From Dipylidium caninum (Eukaryota; Platyhelminthes; Cestoda; Cyclophyllidea; Dipylidiidae): a stretch of 64,000 nucleotides of DNA. Of this stretch, positions 12,600-26,676 are shown piece by piece; position 1 is the stretch's first letter; each line of letters opens with the position of its first letter. The translations under genes were made by a program, and so were the position numbers. The notes under the pieces are model-generated. The model ran no database searches, was not told where the DNA came from, and saw only the letters and a list, made by a program, of their open reading frames with translations. The DNA lies in NCBI GenBank assembly GCA_017562135.1, contig QEYB01000266.1:1333427-1397426 (forward strand), given 5' to 3'.

Positions 12600-15500
12600 A
12601 TGTGGGCTTCCCGCCGATTCATCCTTGTGAGGCCTTTTCGGGGCATAGCTTACCTAGTGACCACGCTTAACACATGTGCTGATGATGGAGATTTGGGGGG
12701 GAGGGGGACTACTGTATTTTCCTTTATTTTTAATTCTCATAATTGAAGCTATGCTACTTTGGTTAGCAAGTTTAATCCGCTTATTTTGAATGTGGTTAGC
12801 AGCTTTTTCTCTTTTCAGAATCATGCTAGACTCCTGTTTCGGCGGGAACATCATAATGTTTGCATAGTTGGGAGCGGTCCTTCGGCCTTTTACGTTGCTC
12901 AATATCTGATGAAAGTAAGAGCTGTCATTTGCTAACTAAATTCAAGCCCTGAATATACTGCCATTTATATTTTTACATATTACCCACCTATTTTTCAAAT
13001 AGAAAAACGAGAGTGTGCGAGTTGATATCATAGAGAAGCTGCCTGTACCTTTTGGCCTTATTCGGTATGGGGTCGCTCCTGACCACCCTGAAGTCAAGGT
13101 GAATCATAAATAAATCCCTTCATATCGATATCCTTCTAGAATGTCATCAACGCCTTTACACAGGTAGCCAGAAATCCTCGCTTTCAGTACTACGGAAATA
13201 TAACTGTTGGTGGTGACATTTCGCTTAGGGATCTTCGTTCCAATTATGATGTCGTTGTACTGGTATGCCCCTTCATCATATTTCTCATTTATACAGGCTT
13301 ATGGAGCTTGTACTGACAGACAAATGGGTATTGTTGGCGAGGTAGGTTGGGTCACCCTTTCTCATTTGATTTCTTAGGATTTACCTGGTGTCTTATCAGC
13401 TAAGGATCTGGTCGGATGGTATAACGGCTATCCCAATCACCGCACAGCAAGTCATTATTTCATTTCTAGCTTCCAAACACACCCAACAAAGTTATTTATT
13501 TGCGGTTGCCTATAGTTTGCTCCAGATTTGGATTGCGATACTATCGCCATTGTGGGTATGGGAAATGTCGCTCTTGACGTAGCGAGAATTTTTCTCTCAT
13601 CCGTGGATCGGCTTAAGGTAGGGCTTTAAATGCGTTATTGTGCATGTAGACAGTTTATGAATTGCTACATAATAATTTAGCTTTTTGATACCTACACCAA
13701 ACATTACTCTTGAAAGATGCATGTTACATTTTCCACAAGCGAATTTGATGTACGTTCAGTGAAAGCATGGTTTTAGTGTGAATGCACACCGACCTAATAT
13801 TCAGTTTATTACTCCATGAAAAATCTCGATGGGATTTATTAAAGCGCCTGTTTAATTGATGGCTATACTGTTAGATATCAGAGAGGATCTCAGGTTCTCA
13901 CCTTTGATTGCCTTATGTTTATGCTTCCCTAGTTTTAAATTGACTTTTTGTAGTCTCTTGGCAATATCCTGTTTTTTTCCACTTTTAAAACTTTGGATTT
14001 CATCATCGTATCCTATTAGGCTGAAATAATCGACTTATATTTTTTGAAGTTGCAACAGTATGGACATTTTTAACCCGAGCGCAACCTATAATTTTTTTTC
14101 AATGGCTTAAATCCAATCGAGTTATTAGGGTTTCCCGATTATACTCAGAATACGCTATGCCTAAGCACACACTTTTTCAGTGTAACTTATATAGTGAATG
14201 CGGACCTGAGAAATCAATTAGTGCCTATTTTTTTGTACTTAAATGTGAGTCGAAATTTAGGTGAAAAATCGGTAATTAAATGATATGGCAAAGTCTTATC
14301 TATCTGATAAATTAGTCTGAGTGGGGCTTTTTCTGAAATTCGTAAATGATACCTAACTACAACTTGTCCATTCTGCTATTGATATTTTGATCTTTGCTTT
14401 GAATGCATTGCATATACTAATATGGAACATTGTTAATCGGAAGGCTGTCAGTGACGCATTTTACTTTCGATATGGATATACCAGGCTTTATTCTTTACAT
14501 CCCATGTCATTTTAAGCACTCTTAAAGTTACTGAAATACTACAAAGGTAGTTAAATTGCCATGCATTCTTCGCGGCTCCTAATGTTTTTGGATAATTTAG
14601 TGGAATTATTATTTCCATAAATACATAATGGCGTCCAATCCTCTAAAAATGCCTGGTAATTTTTGCACTTTGTATACTTTGATGCCGTGAGATTTACATG
14701 TTATCTTCATCGTGATCTTGCTATCCAGCTCCGTTAAATTATTAGTGTCTGACGATTAGTGTCATATCTTAAAATACGTTTTAAATCTTCACTTGGGTTA
14801 TGATGGGTAGATTTTTGGTGTGCTTTTGACCTCGATGCCTCGGAAAAGTCTTATTTGAGTCACTGATTTTGGCAGTCCAATTTTAATCTGTTTGAATTGT
14901 TTTAATTATTTAACCTGTTAGCATGTTTTTCTCGACTGCTATTCACTTTACCTCTTCAATGATTAATTTGCACTTTGTCTAAGTTGAAGATGTAGTTAAT
15001 TCTTAGTGAAATGAAGTGTAAACAGTATTTGGATTTTCGATACTGATTTATATTTCTATTCAACTACAATTCCCGTTTAATTTATTTGCGCCTATGAAAT
15101 CTCGTTCAAAGTATTTGGCAATCCCTTCTCCTGGTTTGCAGAAAACGGACATTCCTGAAGCGGTGCTAGAGCATCTCTCGAGCAGTCGAGTTCGCCGGGT
15201 GATTATAATAGCACGGCGAGGGCCCCTGCAGGCAGCCTTCACGTTGAAGGAGTTCAGAGAACTGTGTTGTCTCGGCAAAACGGAAGGGACTTCTGCTGAT
15301 GGTTTTCGTGTAGAATTCGCCCCAAACGGTATTTTTGATGAGGCCCTGTTGTCAGGGGATGATCGTGTCAAGCTTTTTTCAGGTTAGTCGACTATTTGTC
15401 CACTTATTTGTTTGAGTAGTAAGTATTTGTAGATTTCACTTTCTAACCCATATTTAATGTTTTGTCTTAATGTTCGGTAATTGCAAAAACGTAACCGTCA

Positions 15501-18500
15501 TCCACTCAGCTATGTCATCCTGCTCTTCTTTCCTTCACCAAAAAACGACGATTAACTGACATCACTTGTTTATAATTTTTTTCAGCTTTATACATTAGGA
15601 GTCAGAAGTTTTGCCTTTGCGAACCATTGTCCCTTTTTTAAGTTCATATGATCTCCAAATTTGACCTACTTCGCCTTTCTTAATCTCTTAAATGTTAGAC
15701 ATAGTTGATAAACACGCCTGAATATCATCAGAATCCTCGGTATTCTTATTTTTACTCATCCGACATTTTGATAATGTTATGCAATATCGCCTACGCGCAC
15801 GTCTTAGGTACCTTAAAATCCCAAAAACACGTCTACAATAGTAATTGCTTTTATTACACACAATCAAAACGAGGGTATGACTTAAAAACAGTGTTAAAGA
15901 TAAAGGCAGACACGACGTTTGAGCTCTTGGTAATCCTCTCTACTAGCTAAAAGTTTTTGCTTATGTTTGGTTCCTTTGGCAATAACCCCAGCCACCAAAT
16001 TCTAGGGTCTTCTCCTTTTTCATCACATTCTTTGCTCCTTTATCCCCATGAAATTAATTCTACTTGCAGTGTGTTGACTTCGATATGCTGGACATTGTTT
16101 GTGACCATTTAATCCCCTCAACGAAAGAAGTCATCAGTTACAAGATGGAATACATGCAAAAACAGATGCCATATCTTCGGAATAGGGGTATTTCGATAGC
16201 AATTTTAATCACAAACCATTGTACTTTGTGTGTTTTACCAAGTAATTTTATGATCTCGAGTGGAATTGACACCACTGAGCTTAGGCTTATCATATAGGTG
16301 GGTCGGTGCCATCCCACCAGTGTCACTACTACCTTGTCTCGTTCGATTAAACGATGGCCTATGTTTTACTGAATTTTAAAATTTATGCATGTTAAGACAT
16401 GAGTTATCAGCCATAACTAATTTACCAACTTACTAGCTATCAAAATATTGTTTTTCAAAAGAAAACCATTATGTCTTTGCACCCTTTTTGAGTTTCGAGA
16501 TTCGAAATAGTGTCCCATACAACACCCTTATATTATTCGGGTATATCTTTACTGGTCTATTACTTGTTTTTGCCCCCATTACCATTATGTCCGATTGATC
16601 ACGCTGCAATTATCATTACTTCACAACCTTAGGGTCCATTCCCCTCTTGTTGCCAAGGTTTCTTTTCGTGCTCCACCATTTTTATTTATGCTGGTGGTAG
16701 TGATTTTTACGGGTCTTGCAGTGGGGGGGGACGTGATGAAAATAGTGTAAATAACATCATAACACCACTCTTAATACCTGAGAGAGGGCGAAAGGCTCGG
16801 AGCTTTTGAGTAATCTGAGCGCAGGTGTACACAAATACTGTGTTTTGCATTTCGATGTGCCCTGTAGAAATCTAAAAAACGGATTAACTGTTACACGGTA
16901 TTATCATCTGTGCGTCGTCTTTCGTGTTTTTTGCGACCGCCTCTGTTAGTTCAACTGACCGGCTGCCCATAGTCGCATTTGTCATATCTACCTTAAAGGC
17001 CGCAAAACATCCTACTAAATGAGTTCATTTTGCGTACTATGGGGTTTTTTGACGAACAGCAGGGAATGAAAATTTTTAGTATTATAAAAAATAATCTGGT
17101 TTCAGAGGATGTAGTAAAGTTGCAGATTGTAGAGAAGTCAGTTTGTCAAGAGTAATTGAAGCCTGATGTAGTCGCCGTGGGTAACCATGCAGTATTATTA
17201 TGTCGTTTTTTCCTTCATAAGTTTCTCATGCATGATATCAATTTCACGACCATGGGGCTCCACTGCTGTTATGTTTCCACCTGGTTGTATGAACGAATAA
17301 TGGACGATCACTTTTTGGGCGCTCCACCATGTTTTCTGATGAAATTTCAGCTGTGGGATGTATTTTTATCTATCCAAATGCCTGATCCTTTCCTGTTATC
17401 ATGCAAAATCCACTTCTCATCACAGGTGATGGTTTGGTGCATAAACGGCAGTCGCCCGATCAGCTGCAGTTGCGTCAGTTCGTACTGCAGGCACACATGA
17501 GTCCACGTTTTATCTTTAATTATCGGACGTAGATCTTTAAATAGCCTTATGGACGGCTAGTTCCTAGCTCAGACTCAATTTCTTTTATCACATGGGCCGA
17601 TGATCTCCGTCGAGGCTCGTTGACGATACTCAAATTGTTAGAAGGAGATTTGTGGAACCAACATCAAGCATATTTTTCATTAGTGAGTCCATCTTCGAAC
17701 TCCTCAATAACGTTTCTCCAAGCTTGTTGAGCTGCACTATCATTTTGTTTGAACTTATGCAAAAAATTATATGGAAATTGCGTTTTGATTTTATTTTATT
17801 TCGGCAAAAAATAAAAGTAGAGTATAAACGCGAAGAATTCTTATCAAATGAGCATGAAGGATGCCTTTAACATTGATAAATAAAAGTCTCGGGCGAACTT
17901 TACGATATATCTTTCTCAGTTGCACCTGAACACAGACTAAACAAAAACACTCGTTTAATAGTTTCCAGCAATGCGTACTTTCTTTTTTTAGAACTTTCGC
18001 GTCCTCGCCGTCGGCTCATCGAGTACATGTTGGGGGCAGCAGGTGTCGGGGCTATGTCTGCACAACACAGGGACATGGAGGCGTCCCTCTGCTGTGAATT
18101 TCGCTTCTTGCGGTCGCCGGTTCAAGTGATACCCCGTCGCCCCCTGCTTGAGTGGACGAAATCGCCAGCTGCCGATCCAAACGCCTCAAACGTGGCTGGT
18201 ATTGACCTGCGCGTGAACAAACTGGTGGTAAATGGTCCTCACTCAACTTCTCGTATCCCTATTTTACATCTTGAGTTAATTTTCTACGCTCCAGGAGAAT
18301 GATTCATTTAGGTTCCACTCATTTGGGGTTAAGAATTTGTATGTTCATTTTCATATTATGTTTCGTTGCTCAGGTAAATGATTCGTGACATAACGCAACT
18401 CAATCTCTAGATTCCTTCCTCGAGTATGTTTTTTCAAGTAGAATAGAACTGTAACCTAACCACTGAGATTAAAAACTACGTCTATTAAGTTTGATCTTCA

Positions 18501-20579
18501 TAATATTGTTAGTGGTTTGGTTAATCTATTTATTCCTCTATTGCAATATTTTTTGGCTTGATAATTTCCAGGTGACTTGGTATTAGGACAAAAATGGTCC
18601 ACATCCAATTGCTGTCTTGCTCAGTGATCTCTGAAAGACGTGCATTATGGGGTGTCGCTCTTTACCAGTCTATTCTAATAACAAGACGACATGGGATTTT
18701 AGTATTCCTGGTCGTAATAAAACATCATGGTTGGGGAGAACCCGAGAGGCCATACAATGGCCCGCAGATCAGATCATAACCCGAGGGTAGGTAATGCCGG
18801 TGACAATGAAATCTAAGTTGTCAAATGTGCACTTCTAGTTGCACCCAGCAATTGATGTCGCGCCTTCAATTAGCTTCGTAGGCGAAGTTGGCAATTTAAA
18901 CATGTGAATTCCGAAGGCCGCGGGTAAATTAAGAAAAAAACAAAATCGTGCTTCCATACTGCACTGCGATAGTCTGTATGTAAACGCCTTTTCTTCCTAA
19001 CTACCCCCTTGCTGAAGGATATTTTGCTTGATTTAACCAGTTCGCGCTGGTTAAGCGATGGAAACGCTTGATTGCAAGCACACTATTAATTAGTTGTGAT
19101 CATTTGCCAGTCACACCTATTTTTATTATCACATTTATGTGATGTCCTTTAGGTGGTTTACTTCAAATTTTCTCCTGGTAATAGCTCTTTTTAATGTAAT
19201 AGTCGGTTGAATTTCGTCGCAGTAAACTTGGCATTTCGTCCTGGAATTGGTGTTATCATTTTCCCTTTAAGCGATCATTTATGTGTAGGCCGGAAACGCT
19301 GAAAAACGTATATTTTTGGCGTTGTTGTCATAGAGATGTGAGTCAATATCAACAATAGTCTTCAATTCTCCCAACCTCGCTTTTCTCATTTGTCAGCTGG
19401 GATTACTATTTGTCTAATCATTGTCTCCTACTTGATTCTTCGCCTTAGGGCCCGTATAACGAGCATCAAAGATGCGTGCCAGCAGAGGTCCCGAGTCTAG
19501 AGCGCCTCGAATGCGGCATCGTTGTGCGTAGCATTGGGTACCGCAGCGTGCGCATTGATCCCGATTTACCTTTTGACGAGGATCGTGGAGTGATCGCCTG
19601 CAGCGACGAATACGGACGAGTCCCGAACCACTTAATTGAGGACGGCGTCGATGCCGGCGCTCTACTCTACGCTTCTGGCTGGGCCAAAGTCGGCGGAATC
19701 GGTGTCATCAACAACACCCTTGTTGATGCACGCGCCACTGCTCAGGCGATTCTCACAGACCTTACGGGCAAAAAACACCCTCCATCTCGACTGGGATTTA
19801 CAGGGGTTGCGGAGATTCTGCAAAAGAAAGGTTTTAGTGTTTATGACATTCTCAGTCCAACCACCACCCCATTATCCATTTCAATGCGTGTTCAGTTTTT
19901 TTTGAACCAGTTGTTTTGTTTTTTTTCGTGGAGGAGGTGACATGAGAGAGACCCGAGTCCTGTTCTCTCTTGATCTTATCGTGACTTTGTGCCTCAATAT
20001 CCGCATGGCGACAAAAAAAGTATTTGATGGGTGTCCGTAAGAGCCGATGGGTTGTCAAGACTGTCCTAGTTAATCCGGTAACCTCTAAGAAAACCTTACA
20101 GAATATCTGTGTTAGCTGTCTAACATTTTTCTTTAATTTATACCTCGTAACGCCCTTTATTAATGACATGCGGAGCAAACCATTCCACTAATTCACATAT
20201 TCATGAAGAGGCACCACGTTAGGTCCACTTTGTTGGAGCGTTTCTTTGTGCTCTCTATTTACAACAAAGCTATAGGTGTAACAGGTTGATGATAAGCAGA
20301 AATAAAATTCTCATTTTACTTTCCACTATACCTAAAGTCCAACACAAGGAAGGAGTAGGTTAAAGAAAAAGTGTCGGTCTCTTGATTCTACGTATGCGCT
20401 TATTCCGCATTGCAGGTGTGCGCCCCGTCACTTTTGCCGACTGGGAACGCGTGGACACTGAAGAAAAGGAGGCGGGCCGAAACCTCGGTAAACCGAGAGA
20501 GAAAATCACTTCTTTAAAGGAGATCCTACGAATTGCCTTTAGTGAGGTGGCCAAGGAGCGCAGTGGGAATAGTTTTTAA
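12600..20579 (+). CDS. FDXR: NADPH:adrenodoxin oxidoreductase, mitochondrial
   Basis: This flavoprotein moves electrons from NADPH through FAD to mitochondrial ferredoxin, feeding Fe-S cluster synthesis, haem-A synthesis and P450s. The exons are 12600-12626, 12819-12914, 13003-13098, 13140-13262, 13297-13341, 13378-13450, 13526-13617, 15142-15382, 17992-18227, 19449-19830 and 20416-20579; the short sixth and seventh are split by an unusual GCAA|gtcatt donor. All phases join and give about 524 aa (human protein about 490). Visible features are a basic, acid-free N-terminus (MWASRRFIL) fitting a mitochondrial presequence; the FAD motif [12 protein letters not shown]; the family block [19 protein letters not shown]; the NADP motif [26 protein letters not shown]; and the C-terminal [13 protein letters not shown] and GKPREKI blocks. 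The usual GWxKRGPxGVI motif reads [11 protein letters not shown] here. Introns in the front half are 34-88 bp; the later ones reach 2.6 kb and are T-rich. The start is the only upstream ATG found that gives both a targeting peptide and the right phase. Confidence 0.95.
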
Positions 20580-23500
20580 AAAGATCAGCCCATTTTCTAA
20601 CCAGTCTTCTTGCCTTTTTTGCCCTCCCCGCCTTTAATCTTCATTGTATATAACCCGTTTTTGTTTCTACGGGGACAGAAGGGAAGTGTAAAATGCAAAT
20701 AACCTCAGAAATTGTTGGGAAAGCCGAGTTCAACCCCCTGCGGTGCTTCAGACGAAACTTGTCGGCGGGTGCCGCATTAACCGGCTTATTAGTACAATAC
20801 TCATTTGTAACCCTCAAATCTTTTTTGTACGGACTTCACAATTGGTGTTAATTTGCAAGTGCGTTTGTAATTTCGTGTCCCCCGTCAAGGGTCACTCCAT
20901 TCGAGGCGTCGTTTGGCGGCACAGGCTGATGCCGGTGTGATCAACTACGGGGTGGAAGTGCAACTTTTTAATGTGAATAGATTGAATTCGCAAACGAACT
21001 GCTTGCCGAGATGCTGCCGTCGTGGTGGGGATGCGTTTTTGAGGATTTCTAGTTGCGGGTGCAGTTGGGGCATCACCTCCAGCGGCAGTTGCCTGTCGAG
21101 CGAAGCCGGTTCGTGCCCCGTGAGCAATGCTGATCGTCCCCCTCGTTCTGCGCTACAGGCATCCCGGGTCCCAGCCACTCAAAGACTTTCTTTAGGCTGG
21201 TGTGGGGGGGGAGGCGGGATTTACGGCACTTCGGTTGGTCAGCGCGCCGCCGGACTTGACCAGTTGCCGTCTCCCCCTCGGCTTTCGTGGTGAGTGATTG
21301 GATACACTTGTGTAAGGCTTGCCACACTCCTCCTCCGCACTCGCAGCCACCATCCCCCTTAATATGTAATAACTCCCATACACACTTAATTAATATTGAA
21401 AGGGAGCTTGCAAAATAACATTTCGTTTAGTGAATCCACTTGGTGTGTTTTTTACGGCTAATTCGGATAAACATCAATTAAGAGGATTCTCGGGTGATTG
21501 ATTCCTGCGCGTGATTGCCGACATACTGTTGGGCTATTGTTGATCAGCTCCCGGTGGGGGTGTGGGCGGCCGGGAGTAGACGCAGGGACGCGTGGCCGGA
21601 CCCGCCATTCGCTATCTTTCGTTGGCGCGTCATCTGGACTCTTTCGATGTCAACTTCAACACCGAGGACCGCAGTTCCTAGTGCAATGGCCTGTTAGTAT
21701 TTAGTAATGTGGTTTTGTATGACAGAAGACTGCACCTACAGCGCAACCGTTTCCCCATAGCCCTTCGCATTTCGATGTGCACTTTATGCAGCTCTCATTT
21801 TATTGCTTCGGTTACCACAACATGATCTTATTCTCTAATAACCATGTGATTCGACGTGGCATTCAGGTGCAGACGATGTCGCTGCCGCAACTAAGTCGAC
21901 TCGAATTAGGGGCAATTGGGGCATCTCCTCGGGCCTTTACCTCATAAACTCTGTTCGATCCGAAATAATCACCGAGTTAGTAGTTAACTCTTCGAAATTC
22001 ACAGGGCAAACCAAACTGGTTTTTTGGGTTCACAGAAAAGTTGGTAGTCCATGTTATTGACTTAGAGCTACTCAAACACCCAGAGTGTGTGGTTCCATTG
22101 CTAGCAATTCCTCACCGTAAATCTGCCTCTCATGCCTACGAACAGGGCTCAGGTAACCACCGTCCTCGATGCACTTCCGCTCCTTTCAGCATGTCAGGGA
22201 CGCAGCACACAATGCTGTTTCTCACCTGCTCATATACGTCTGTAATTTGCTTACTAGAAGTACGCACTTCATCCGTCAGTTCCACTCTACCTTTCATCTA
22301 TTCCGACGGTAAGACTCCCTCTGCCGTCCCATGACTCAAAACCCACAGGTTACGATGCCAAGACTCGAATAGAATAATGAGCTTCTGCTAGTCAGCCTTT
22401 TTACGCCACCTTGCATGATGCCACCTCTTTTGTACGTGTTCTCCTAAGGCCTGCAATATAAATTATACTTCACACAGTCTTTCTTAACTATGCGCTTGCA
22501 CTTTACGACTATCGCCGTTGTCTGTCAACTCTGGCAGGTGAGAAGATGGATGGTCTCTTATGTGACACTGCAAGGTCACTCTGAGAGCGGCGGAGTAGCC
22601 AATCGAATACGGGCTTGCTGACTGCATAAAGTTTCACTTTCTACCCTATAACCTTCATTCTACCTTTTCAAGGACACGTGGCTCCTTACACCAGCGCTCG
22701 TCTAACTAGAAGCATTGACAACTTATAAACACTCATTTCCCTACACATGTTTAATGCGAAATATGTTCCATTTGAACCTCATTGGTCTTGATAAGACCTT
22801 ACTGTCTCTCTCCATCCAGATTCTCTTTTAAGGTGACACAAGCGCGGAAGAACAGTTTTTTTCCATGAATGTCTGCGATCCTAGTCTCACTACCCCGTTG
22901 GGTGACACTTCCGCTAATCACATAAGCCTTCACCGTAGGTTGAAGGCGGTCTTCTTTTAAGAACCCTAAACCTTAGTACTCGGCGGTTGTACTGCGTTTA
23001 TTATGTTAGAGACGACGCCGCGTGTGCCTCAGGGAAGTGGAGTGTCTTATTTTCACAGACCTGTCTTGGCGGAACCGGTCAGTCCTTGACGGTAAATTTT
23101 GAAAATGCCCCTAAACTTACGGGTTCTTCTAGCGATAGGCGCCAAAAAACACTATAGTTGTGTTTGTGTTTATTTATATTGCAACATGCTTTAATGTTAG
23201 GATGAAAAAATGGAAACAAATGACTTAAAGTAAGGCCTCATTGACACGTATTCTTACATTTAAAATTGATGAGAACAAATTTACTGTGATGAAGTCAGCA
23301 ATGAGCATTGCCTCCCCGTCAATTAGACCTTCTACACGCAATTCGGAGCACTATTTTTCATGAGTATTTTTTTAACATCTCCCTTCTGCCATTAAAAGAA
23401 GGTTATTAGTGAGACAAATAAAAGCTCAAGCTGCTGCTCCAAGTAAGATTGCCATGTACCTGAATTCACCGAATTCCGATCTGCAGGTGGTGCTCATCTC

Positions 23501-26500
23501 AGCATCTCTAAAGCACTCGGCTAAATGTTGCCGTCAGCCCTGGCCATCTGTGGGCAAAGGGTGCGGCCAAGGGCAGGGCTCACAGCCCCACCCCACCCCG
23601 CCCCACTGGCCTCCACCCTGCTCCCCCGGGGGATTCCATCCCCTCGACGGGCGTTGGGGTCATGGGGATTTGCATACATGCATTGACAATGTAAGTAGAT
23701 GACTAGTTATTTAGAAACCCCCTGAAAATTAGCCGAGCAGTGTATTTAACTCAAAAATCGTCAAATTGGCCACAGACAATGTTATAAGGGAATATAGGTC
23801 AATCGAGGTTCAAGGAAACTGGGGGCAAGTGAAAGGGTGAGGGTCGGAGCCATGTGCCGCCAGCGGTGGAGCAGAAGTGTGCTGATCCACAACACTTCTG
23901 ATTTCTGGCCACGTGTGTTAAACACGCGTGTGGGCGATCCCGTTTCCTACGCCTCGACATCGGCGTTGGTCATGCCAGCGGATTAAACGATTGCATGTGG
24001 GGCCAACTGCTTAAGAGGTGAATTTATCATCCCGAGGTGTGAGCGATCAGCGCACGTTAGCCGATGCTCCCTGAAGTGGTTGTGGCTCAAGAGCCCTCCA
24101 CTAAGGGAACAGTCAATCAATACCGCCAATGCCGCTATCTCTGCCTTCCACCACCGCAACCGTCGAGTCACGACGTGTAAGTTGACAACTCTTGCATTTA
24201 ACCGGCCCTTTTGGAGCCCCAAAGCGTGGGTACTGCTCCGCGCAACCAGTGATTCTCCATCAAAACTGCCTTGTCGATGTGGGCGGCCGACTGGCAACGC
24301 CATGGCAACCATTCCTGCAAAATTTTGTTACGAGCGGCTACGAGTAGTTGAAACTTCAAAGATGATGTTTCTCATCCAATCTCAAAAACAGTCGTGAGGT
24401 GCATTTGATCCAAGTGGTAGACGCACAGAACTCGGGTGGCTGGCATAGAAGAGACAGCGAAGTCGGCCTTCGGAGGACGGCCTAGTGTGTGCGGACGAGG
24501 GAGACGAGGGAGACGAGGGGTTGTGACAGAATCCACCGGTAGTGTAGCCTCAATACCTCAACATAGTTCCCTCTTTCTGGCAATTCGTGTAAAATAGGGA
24601 GACTTAAGTGAAAAAGGCCTTCGTCTTAAGGCATAGCGCTAATTTTTACTCCCTTATCGGTGCTATCTTTAGCCTCTCGAGAAGTCCCTAAGTGCTTATT
24701 CGAAGATGCAGCATGACGAGGCGCAAGAATGGCTGAGTTGGGGAAAATCTCTCCCCCGCATCAAGCGCGGTTGGTCTCCAGCCTTCTGAAAGGCGGTCGT
24801 TTGTTTTCTTTAGCGTCCATAATGAAATTACAGCAACTGGCGCCAATTGGGGGGGGGAGGGGGGCAGGGGAGGGCACAAGCACCGTCGCAGGCTGAAGCG
24901 AGGTGCGCATCACCCATAATGTGTGATTTTACTTGTGGCTTCTCCGGCGCACAGGCGTGCGGGTGTGTGCGGTTCTCACTCCTCGCAGACATTACACGAG
25001 ACTGTGTTGAGAGCGCTCGAAGGTGTTCCTCCGAAAGGCCGCCGGAGTGCGAGCAGACAGCCTGGGCTGTTTCCCCTTGCCGAGAAGCACTTGGCTGAGA
25101 GTCATATTCTTCGTGATCTTTCGTGTTTTCTCTCCCTTACTCGGTAACTTTTCATCTCGTTAGTTATTCGAAAACTAAATCCACTCTGACCGTGTACCGG
25201 CCCGCGCGCCTCATGCCTCCAGCGCCTTCAGGTCTCGATGAGAAAGAGGGAGTTCTTGACAGGGTCTGAGGACACGTTCAGAAGCGTTGAAGTAGATGGT
25301 GTGAGATTTCGTTTCTATTTTAGCTCAGTTCCTCCGTAGCCTCGAGCACCAGGTCAGTTTCTGCCACTACTCCAATGGCTCTCTCATCACCATGATTGAA
25401 AAGGGGGTATAGCTCTTAGACTCATCATCGAAGGCCTTTTTTACGACAAAGAGGCGCCTTTCGTGACCGCGTCAATATGATAGCGGAGTGAGCAGCGAGC
25501 GCTTAAGACGTGGGACAGTGACGTTATCGCGCCCCTGCCACAGTGCTGGGATTTGTGGGATCATGACTGATGGCAATCCCATCCCTGGCCGGCTGGAGCA
25601 TAGGAAGTGACTTCCCCTTGATTGCAGTGACTAATTTTGGGAGGAAAGGGGCCGGGTGGGCGGCCATGCAACCCTCAACTGTGAATCCACAGCATTCGGC
25701 ATACATTGTCTGTTCTGGAGACTATGTACTGGTCTTTCGAGCTGGCTCTTCGAGTGGAGTCCCAATAAGGGCCGGGCTTCGAATCAACCTGATTTGGCGC
25801 CTCCTACGCCGTCAGCCCCGAGGCGAAATCGGGACCTGCGTTTTGTTCCCATTGCCTCATTCCCTGAAATATGCAACTTCCCCAGTGGTGTATGTCGCAG
25901 TTTTACGCAATGCGACATGCCAAAGTACTCCTTGTTAAAGTGGCGTTAAGTGACTGCCAGGTAGCGCAGCCTACGATGACGTTTCATTCGGGGTGAAGGT
26001 GTTATGATCATCCCCGCCTCAAAGTAACGCCTTTTGACAGGCTCAAGCGACTGCCCTATCACGGCAAAAGTGCTGTAGTAACCCAACTTACTTGTGAGAT
26101 CCGGTAAAAGTAGTGAAGTGCTTGGTGTTTTCCCGAGTCAGGCGACCATGCTGTACAGTCGGACTTTGAGAAGGTCGGGCGAAGGGAGTGGATGGCACAG
26201 GAAGCCCTTAAAACGCCAATAGGCGAGACGCTCCAAGAAATCGGTTCTGGGATTCCACTTCTACTTTTTAAGAGGTCGGTATTGTGTCGCAATGCCTCGA
26301 AGGCAGTTGTGGCTTTGAAAAACCCATTCCCGACATTCTCCTCCTCCGGGCATTCTCTCACATCAACTGCTAAACCACCCCGACGTGTTTTCTTTCTCTC
26401 CCCGCAAGAGTACGGTAGGAAAAGAGAGCGCTCATATCATTTAAGCAAGGTTATGCCATTGCTTATGTAGGCTTAAAAGTCACAAGATTTTCCCTTAAGA

Positions 26501-26651
26501 TGTGATGACACACTGGGAAAGTTCGGTCAGAAGCAAGTCGCTGAAAAGCACTCGAACGATATTTACAATATTCAGCCACTCCCAAGCCTCGCCATTTTCA
26601 GTGTGAAGGAAAATGATTTCACCCTCAGCTGATTACCAAATCGTATTGTCT

Positions 26652-26676
26652 ACGCACACACGCACACACACACACG
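26652..26676. repeat. (CA)n microsatellite
   Basis: Interrupted CA dinucleotide tract (acgcacacacgcacacacacacacg). Confidence 0.85.

Noticed and set aside
16070..16186. Exon-like segment with a good acceptor inside the FDXR intron
   Set aside because: In the phase required by FDXR it meets a stop after two codons, and the flanking FDXR exons join cleanly without it.
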